From contig NC_052518.1 of the NCBI RefSeq assembly GCF_014356525.2, positions 4,878,162 through 4,942,161 on the forward strand: a stretch of 64,000 nt of DNA, given 5' to 3'. Made by a program: the position numbers and the translations under genes. The notes under the pieces were generated by a model that was not told where the DNA came from, did no database searches, and was given only the letters and a program-made list of their open reading frames with translations. Shown here one piece after another: positions 53,210 through 62,413 of the stretch. Source of the stretch: Nilaparvata lugens. Lineage: Eukaryota; Arthropoda; Insecta; Hemiptera; Delphacidae. Numbering within the stretch: position 1 is the first letter of the stretch; each line of letters begins with the position of its first letter.

Positions 53210-56200
53210 CAATAGATTTAGGAACTGTAGAGTAAGCACTTTGTACTAGTATTTAAACCTCTGTAAGATTATTTCTCGTATCATTCCGTTACCAATAGTC
53301 ATGCTGCCATTATGTACGTGTTTTATTCGTTAAATAAATATTTTAAAAAGTGAGTTGCGTATCACCCGATACGACGCTTGCAGAGCTTTCCGCAGCCCAT
53401 CGTCGAACGAGGAGGAAGACCCGGATCAGGACTCTACTGCAGTAAGTCCTTCCGTCAAAGCAGAGATCATCCATCAAGAAACAAGTTTAGAAACTCTTTC
53501 TAATATTACCATGGCAACTAGCAAGCCCTTACCACATGAACTTCTTAAGTGCATACCGAGATACGATGGAACAGCTTACAAATTACCTCATTTCATTTCA
53601 ACTTGTGAAGATTTACAGAGAGCTTATTGTACAGATCATATTGTAGAAAAGGAAGGTAATCATGGCTTCTTTCTAAAACAGCTTTGTGCCACCTAGAAGG
53701 ACCAGCGGAACCTGTAGCCTACAACAATAGTTGCTCAACACTAACAGAACTGATAAATAGCTTAAAACAGAACTTTGCAGACAATGGGCCTGTTCCAGAA
53801 TTGATAGCAGAAATATCAGCAATGTGCTCATTCAATAGGGAACACCCGATAGACTTTCTAAACAGACTAGAAGAAAAACGACTCATGTAATAACAAAATA
53901 CAAAATAGATGGAGTGTCAGGAGAATTGCTAACAAATTTAATACATCAACTTAACGCAACACTAGTGAACACCTTTGTGCATGGAGTCCATCCCACGCTA
54001 GGATCCCACTTGCAGGTGCTTCAAATTCAAAATCTAGATGATGCCAGAAGCAAATTGATAAATGATTGCAGCATTGTACTGAACCAACTAAACCTAAACA
54101 GAACTGAAAACAGATTTTTCAAGCTTCAAATACATTTAGACCCTCAAACTATGAGAGTAGTTATCAATCACAAAGCAGACAAAACAGAAACACCGAACAA
54201 TTTTTCAAAGCAGACAACGTCGATTCCAAAACAATGAGCGATTTTATCAACCGCACTTCCAACAACAGAGCTTCTACTCGCCACCAAGTAGCTCCCAACC
54301 TCACAACTTACAACAAAATTTCAAGTCCAAACTTTCAGCAACAAAGAAATTTTCAACAACAAAATTTCCAACAACGCTTCCCACAACAACAAAATTTCCA
54401 ACAACGTTTCCCACAACAACAAAACAGTAATTTCAAACCAAGTACTCCGATAAAACACAGACTCATCAAACACAGTATCCATGCGCACTCAGCGAACGGA
54501 TCCAGTACAAAAATGAGGAATTATAAGTCTCCATATGAAGTCAACTATCTGGAAGAAGACCACTTAGATTGCCAGAGTAGTGAGTACACTCAGAACCCGA
54601 TTCAAAATATGCAATCTCAACTTGACACTTTGACTGAATCGCTGAACAGACTAACCGACCATTTTTAGGGTCAGGCCCCCAATATGCGACGGACCCACCC
54701 AGCGATTCGACTTAAACATCCTTAATAAATCGCTTCCTTACTTTGTAGATCAGAAGGATAGGAAATGGCTAATCGATACTGGATCTGCAAAGAACTATGT
54801 TCATCCTTCACAACATAGTTCTTTGCAGATCCAGTATCGATTAGCCATTTCCTATCCTTCTGATCTACAAAGTAAGGAAGCGATTTATTAAGGATGTTTA
54901 AGTCGAATCGCTGGGTGGGTCCGTCGCATATTGGGGGCCTGACCCTAAAAAATGGTCGGTTAGTCTGTTCAGCGATTCAGTCAAAGTGTCAAGTTGAGAT
55001 TGCATATTTTGAATCGGGTTCTGAGTGTACTCACTACTCTGGCAATCTAAGTGGTCTTCTTCCAGATAGTTGACTTCATATGGAGACTTATAATTCCTCA
55101 ATTTTTGTACTGGATCCGTTCGCTGAGTGCGCATGGATACTGTGTTTGATGAGTCTGTGTTTTATCGGAGTACTTGGTTTGAAATTACTGTTTTGTTGTT
55201 GTGGGAAACGTTGTTGGAAATTTTGTTGTTGTGGGAAGCGTTGTTGGAAATTTTGTTGTTGAAAATTTCTTTGTTGCTGAAAGTTTGGACTTGAAAAATT
55301 TTGTTGTAAGTTGTGAGGTTGGGAGCTACTTGGTGGCGAGTAGAAGCTCTGTTGTTGGAAGTGCGGTTGATAAAATCGCTCATTGTTTTGGAATCGACGT
55401 TGTCTGCTTTGAAAAATTGTTCGGTGTTTCTGTTTTGTCTGCTTTGTGATTGATAACTACTCTCATAGTTTGAGGGTCTAAATGTATTTGAAGCTTGAAA
55501 AAATCTGTTTTCAGTTCTGTTTAGGTTTAGTTGGTTCAGTACAATGCTGCAATCATTTATCAATTTGCTTCTGGCATCATCTAGATTTTGAATTTGAAGC
55601 ACCTGCAAGTGGGATCCTAGCGTGGGATGGACTCCATGCACAAAGGTGTTCACTAGTGTTGCGTTAAGTTGATGTATTAAATTTGTTAGCAATTCTCCTG
55701 ACACTCCATCTATTTTGTATTTTGTTATTACATGAGTCGTTTTTCTTCTAGTCTGTTTAGAAAGTCTATCGGGTGTTCCCTATTGAATGAGCACATTGCT
55801 GATATTTCTGCTATCAATTCTGGAACAGGCCTATTGTCTGCAAAGTTCTGTTTTAAGCTATTTATCAGTTCTGTTAGTGTTGAGCAACTATTGTTGTAGG
55901 CTACAGCTTCCGCTGGTCCTTCTAGGTGGCACAAAGCTGTTTTAGAAAGAAGCCAATGATTACCTTCCTTTTCTACAATATGATCTGTACAATAAGCTCT
56001 CTGTAAATCTTCACAAGTTGAAATGAAATGAGGTAATTTGTAAGCTGTTCCATCGTATCTCGGTATGCAATTAAGAAGTTCATGTGGTAAGGGCTTGCTA
56101 GTTGCCATGGTAATATTAGAAAGAGTTTCTAACCTTGTTTCTTGATGGATGATCTCTGCTTTGACGGAAGGACTTACTGCAGTAGAGTCCTGATCCGGGT

Positions 56201-56599
56201 CTTCCTCCTCGTCCGACGATGGGCTGCGGAAAGTTCTGCAAGCGTCGTATCGGGTGATGTCTCGTCTGCTTGCCAGCGTGTAGTTGGAGTTGAGTTGTCC
56301 GTGTAGGGTTGTAGAACCACAGATAAGGAGTTGAAACTCACGTTTTTCGGCACTCGAGAACGTAGGTCGCGAAAAAGTTCATTGAACTTTTACCGAAAAA
56401 ATTTCTGTAGTCCCTGTGCATCGGGCGCCAGATAAGATAAACGAACGCGCAACTCACTTTTTAAAAAGATTTATTTAACAAATGAAACACGTACATAATG
56501 GCAGCATGACTATTGGTAACGGAATGACACGAGAAATAATCTTACAGAGGTTTAAATACTAGTACAAAGTGCTTACTCTACAGTTCCTAAATCTATTGT

Positions 56600-56647
<48 letters not shown>

Positions 56648-59600
56648 TATATATATATATATATATATAATATATGACTATTGATCTGCATCGTATGCAA
56701 TAAATGTTTTGAAGGATACATGCAGCAAGGGTGTCTTACTGGACGTCTACAGAGGCTACTTCGAGAGTAAAGTACATGATTGTATTTTGTGGTGCATCGT
56801 CTCATTTAGATAAAATATTTAAATTCCAAAAAAATATTATTCGGCGAATTTTTAATTTGAGATGGAGACACCCATGTAGAGACATCTTCAAGAATAAAAA
56901 AATTCTCACTGTTCCCTCAGTTTATATTCACTCAATACTCATGTTAGCATTCAAAAACCTCAATATACTTAACAAAAGGAATGAAACAGCAAGAGAAACA
57001 AGAGCACATAACCTATTATACTACCCAATGAATAGGACAACTAAATTTGAAAAAGGAGCACTATATAGAGCAGTAAAATTCTTCAACAAACTTCCAAGCG
57101 AAACTAAAGTTTTTAATTCCAAATTTCAATTCAAGAAGGATATCTTAGAGTATTTGACAAATAGAGCTTATTACTCGGTTCGCGAGTTTTTAGATGAATG
57201 ACTGATGATTTTAATTTTTTTACCGCTTTCCTTCCTCGGATCCAACTGCAACCTATCTAGACACAAGGCTTCATTGGATTCAAATCAAAAACTTGTAGCC
57301 TTATAATAGTTAGTGAACTTCTCTAGGGTCTTATTATGTATTTTATAAATTTGTGATTTATATAATTGAATATATGTAGAATTGTGACAATGCAGAAATT
57401 CTTTACATGCTGTATAATAATAATAATAATATCGAGTGACCTGGCTGGCTCAGGTCTGGTGTCAGAGTTTTCAGGTCGCAACTGATCAATTTCAGGGCCT
57501 CTGACATGACCTAACGACTGCTTTTTAGGCAGCCGGGACCGACGGCTTAACGTGTCCATCCGAAACACGGGAGTGGCCCGAGATAAATATCTTGCCCGGG
57601 GCCGGGATTTGAACCCGGGCCTCTGAATCATAAAGCCAGCATCTGATCCACTCGACTACGGCCACTCCTATGTTGTAAATAATATTGTAAACGAATGAAA
57701 TTGCAAATAAATAATTTGAATTTGAACGTTGTTCTGCTATCTTCCTCCATTGCCATTATAACGTGGACCTCACTATATCTTATTTTCTGATATTCCTGGA
57801 CATAAGATTGCATTCGACGACTCAATTTTTTCTCGAGTTACCTGCTACTTTATTATAATTTTATCACTCTCATCTTTCGTGTTGGAATTTCTGATTGGAT
57901 CAAATCAAATCACCCGGCCTACAGCCCTTTGTGAGGCACTGTTTGGATGTCAATTATGGGACATTGACAAGTTTATCATTAACTAGCCTGCAGGCTCGCT
58001 TCGCTTGCCATAACTGTCTCCAATGACACTGACACAACCCCACCTCGCATGACAGCTCACTCAAAGCCAGTATTATAGATTCCCAATTTCAGAGGAATTA
58101 GGAATATAGGAAATAGTAATTAGTGATGTCCACGTTATAATGGCAATGGATAAAGATAGCAGAACAACGTTGCCGATTCTCTGCCTTCCATAGAGGATAG
58201 TTGATACCGATATACCTGATGAAATAACAACTGTTCATTCTCGTTTAAAATAATCAATTATATTTTATTAGTCAAGAAAATATATTTTGCAATAACTGAA
58301 TAATACATTTTCATGATTGAGATAAAGATTTTTGTTAATTATTTTTTTACATTGTTGAAAAACGATCTGAAAAAGTTACGGAGCTAGGGATGGATAGCGC
58401 TGTCTGCTTTGTCAAATAATAGACAAGGATAGCAACTCCAATGTTGATCAAACAATGGCATTATAACGTGGAACTCAATATATATATATATATATAGAAC
58501 AAGTGTGGAACACAAACACTTGACGATCCCTCGTAGATAAGAAAACATGTAGCAAAGTGCTTAGTTTGGAGACATTTTCTCAGTACTACCAACATAATTC
58601 TACTCTCTGAACCTCTCTGTAACTGAATTTCAAAATCTTCAGCTGAATCATTTACAAAATATTTGGGAAAACGTGAAAAACAAATGCAATTTTTAGGTCT
58701 ATATCTTGAAAACACACTTAGCTGGTCCGTTCACATTCAAAAAATATGTAAAAAATTAAGCTCAGGAATTTTCGCGCTGAGACGACTAGCAAAAATTTCG
58801 AACTTAGAAACGTTAAAAGCAGTGTACTTTGCAATGATCCACTCCCACATTTCATATGGAGTTGAAATATATGAAGGAACAAGCATCTCAAACTTAAATA
58901 AAATACTCCTATTACAAAAAGAAGCAATAAGAATAATCCTAAATCTTGATAGAGAACGATCATGCAAGCCATTCTTCAGTAAGTTAAAGTTCATGACGGT
59001 GTACAGCCTGTACATTTATAGGACAATATTATATATAAAAACTAACGAATCTAGATTCCCACGGCAAGTAGATATACATAATTACAACACAAGAAATAAA
59101 AATAATTTTACAATAAAGAAACACAATAAGGAAAAATATAAACAAAGTCCAACGTACATGGGAATAAAATTTATTGGTTGTCTCCCAGGTTGCATAAGAC
59201 ATGAACCTGATAGATCAAATTTAAGGATTGCTGAGAGCATATTTGATGGATTTAGCATGCTACAGTATAGACGAGTTTACTGTAAAAAAATGAATTTTAT
59301 ACAGTCACTAATTTCTCTTTAGCTTTAAGTTAATTTTAGTTTTTGACTTTTCATGTACATTTTCATGTATGTTCTGGAAAGAAATAAATGATTGATTGAA
59401 TGAAAAATAATACAAATACAAATGAAAAAAACTAAAAGATGTATTAGGGATATTATTAATAAGATTTCAAGATTAGTTAACAGCTTCTAGAGGTTCAAAC
59501 TGAATGAACTAGCATAGAATTCTCTATGGAACTAGTCAATATGAATTAATCAGTCAATCAATTAATAATGAATTAATCACATCCATTCCAATTTTATATA

Positions 59601-62381
59601 CATCATGATTATAGAATATAGATTACTAGTAGTTCTGTGAACAGTAGACCTCGCGCAGTTATAAACCACAGTCTCCTCTAATAATATCCATCACTGTAAA
59701 TTGTGTCCTGTCGGAGAGATATCGGTGTATAAACGACTAATGGCTGTTTGGGTTGTTGTTTCGGCAATGCTAATGATTTGATGTGAACAGCTATGCTACT
59801 ATCATCAAAAGCTTACCGAGTTAAAAGCAGAGAAAATACTAAGCTACTTCAAGTTATCAAATGCATGCCTCACTGCATGCAATTAATAGTTCACACAACA
59901 GCTGTTTTTTCACCAAGTTACATTGAGATATTGAATTGCATGCTTTACTGCATGCAATTCATAATCCACTCGACAGCTGATTTATAATGTATAATTCTAA
60001 ACTTTTTGTGTAGTTGAGAAGTTGATATTGTGGTAATTATTCATATTGAATGAAAAAGACTAAGAAATTGTCAAAAAACCACTGATTTATTGATAATTAG
60101 AAAGACCGGTTTCGGTTATTACACCATTGTCAATCTCTGATAAACTAAAACTAAATACAAGAGCAGCAGAATTTATACTAGTAGGCGAGTACTGCTATTG
60201 GTCAAGGGCATGAACGCCTGCCATTGGCCTAGCTAGACAGTCTCCTCCCCCTCAACGGTGTGACAAAATGGCGGCTTAAGCAACAGAATCGCCATGATAA
60301 TAAAATTTACTTTTAGTACAAAATAAGAACCAAGAAAACAAGTGTGAAAGATAATAAAACAAATATGTAAATGGAAAAACTATGGACTAATGTATGCTTA
60401 CAATTTTATGATAAAACTAAATTCGTAGTGTTGTACTGGTTGAAATGAATCTGGTCATTTAAACTATACTGGGAATTCTCCTTAATTTATTACTCTTGTT
60501 ATTTCTAAAGCCTCTAGAATATTCAAAGATCTGCCTTTGTTATCAACATGCAGAAACTCAACATTCTCCTTAACTGTGAACTTGTGATTATTTGTTATCA
60601 AATAATGTTCTGCAAACATTCTCACTTCGCTCGGTCAACAAAAGGGTGACCTTTTGATGCATCCATTCATGAGGGTTTCCATTGACTAGTAGGCCTAATT
60701 CATGACCAAGCCAACATGTTATATTCTTGAAAGAATAAGTTAATATCATGCTGTTAATATCACTATAATAAAAATGCAGTGGTATTGACAATATCAACGT
60801 CTTAATCCTTCAATTATGGACAAATACCACAAAATCTCTTACCATACAATCAAATTATGTATTGGTGAGGTCCACGTTATAATGACAGTGGATAAAGATA
60901 GAACAGCGTTGCTGATTTTCTGCCTTAATTAATTATATTTCTACATTGTTAAAACGGGTATGGCAACGTTGCGGAGCTAGAAAAGGATAGTGCTATCTGT
61001 TTTATCGATTAATAGACAAGGATATAGCAACACCAATGTTAATCAAATACTGCCATTATAACGAGAACCACACTATAGCATCTCTTTCTTGAACTGAACA
61101 CTTCATTCATTTTCAAACAACATTTCTTCAAACGATTTTCGTTCATGATATCATATTCATATAAAATTCTAAACCCATTCTAGTGCCTATATCATTGGCC
61201 ACCTTCAACTTAATCAAATACCTTCAATTTTATATAAATCTATTCCAGTTTCTCAATTATTCATCACTCTAATTGATAATAAACTGTTTATCTATTTCAG
61301 AATATTACAGCTCCTACCATAATCAATTCATCAGTAACTGCTAATGAGGCAATTGAAGTTACCTTTATCAATGAGAAGAAGATGGATTGTATTCTAGATG
61401 AGAAAAACGATAGAGCTTTCAAACCAAAGTTCATTTTCAAGAATGTAACCGCAAAGGGTGACGTCATAGATAGCAGTGACTCGAGTCACGCTGGTTTCAA
61501 CGCGAAGCAATTGAACGATTCAATTGTACGGTCCTCTGACACACAATACATCAAAAACAAAAAGGTATGTCCGTATTTAGAAAACCGTCCTCAGTGATAA
61601 TTTTTTCTTATAATAGAGTCAGAGAGTATATAATGCAGCATTCTATAACAAAAAATCTGGTGTGGTACACTCAAACAACTTTCCTTGCTCATATTTGAAA
61701 CTAAGATCAGACTTCTGTATAATTATGTGTATAATTATATAATTGTTTTCAGAGAACTTTTTCTTTGTGTGAATTGTAAAATTCGATGATTTTTTTTAGT
61801 CGTCATTTTTTTAAAGTCGTAAAAACAGCTGTTCTACAGATGAAATATCTCGACTATGTGTTCTTTTTATGAACTGCGCTACCTACCTACCTACCTCATG
61901 CACGAGAAGGAGATTACTAAGTCCATTTCTCAAGGATGGGGTGGACCTCCCATTGGTTTCCCAGAGAGGAGACTCATATCAGTTGATAGAGCTGATAAAT
62001 AACTATACAGAGTATGAATTTGAAAAAAATCGGTCAAGTTATTTTTGAGAAAATCGTGAAAAACATTGTTTTTTAGTAATTATCCGCAATTTTTCTCAAG
62101 AATTTTACGGAGCTCCTGCAATTTTCCCAGAAATGAGACTCATGTCAGTTGATAGGGCATATAAATAGCTATCCATGATATAAATTTGAAGAAAATCGTT
62201 AGAGCCGTTTTCGAGAAAACCGTGAAAAATATGGTTTTTTAGTAATTATCCGCCATTTTTTCCGCCATCTTGGATTGGATTTTATTGAATTTCTTACTGT
62301 CGGATCCTCATGGTATAAGGACCTTAAGTTTAAAATTTCAAGTCAATCGGTTAATTAGGAATGGAGTTATGGTGTTCACAG

Positions 62382-62413
<32 letters not shown>

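Larger units (their letters stand above)
46945..57777. mobile_element. Main MITE family copy split by a 10.5-kb nest
   Basis: The left part, 46945-47252 ('ctacagtgagatccacgtta' to 'gatcggcaacgt'), continues at 57725 ('aacgttgttctgctatcttc' to 'aacgtggacctcactata'). AACGT is duplicated at the break. Between them lies a 5'-truncated LINE that itself contains an errantivirus. Confidence 0.8.

Noticed and set aside
57600..57668. tRNA gene
   Set aside because: Has box A and box B but no proper acceptor-stem pairing, and continues into a SINE body.
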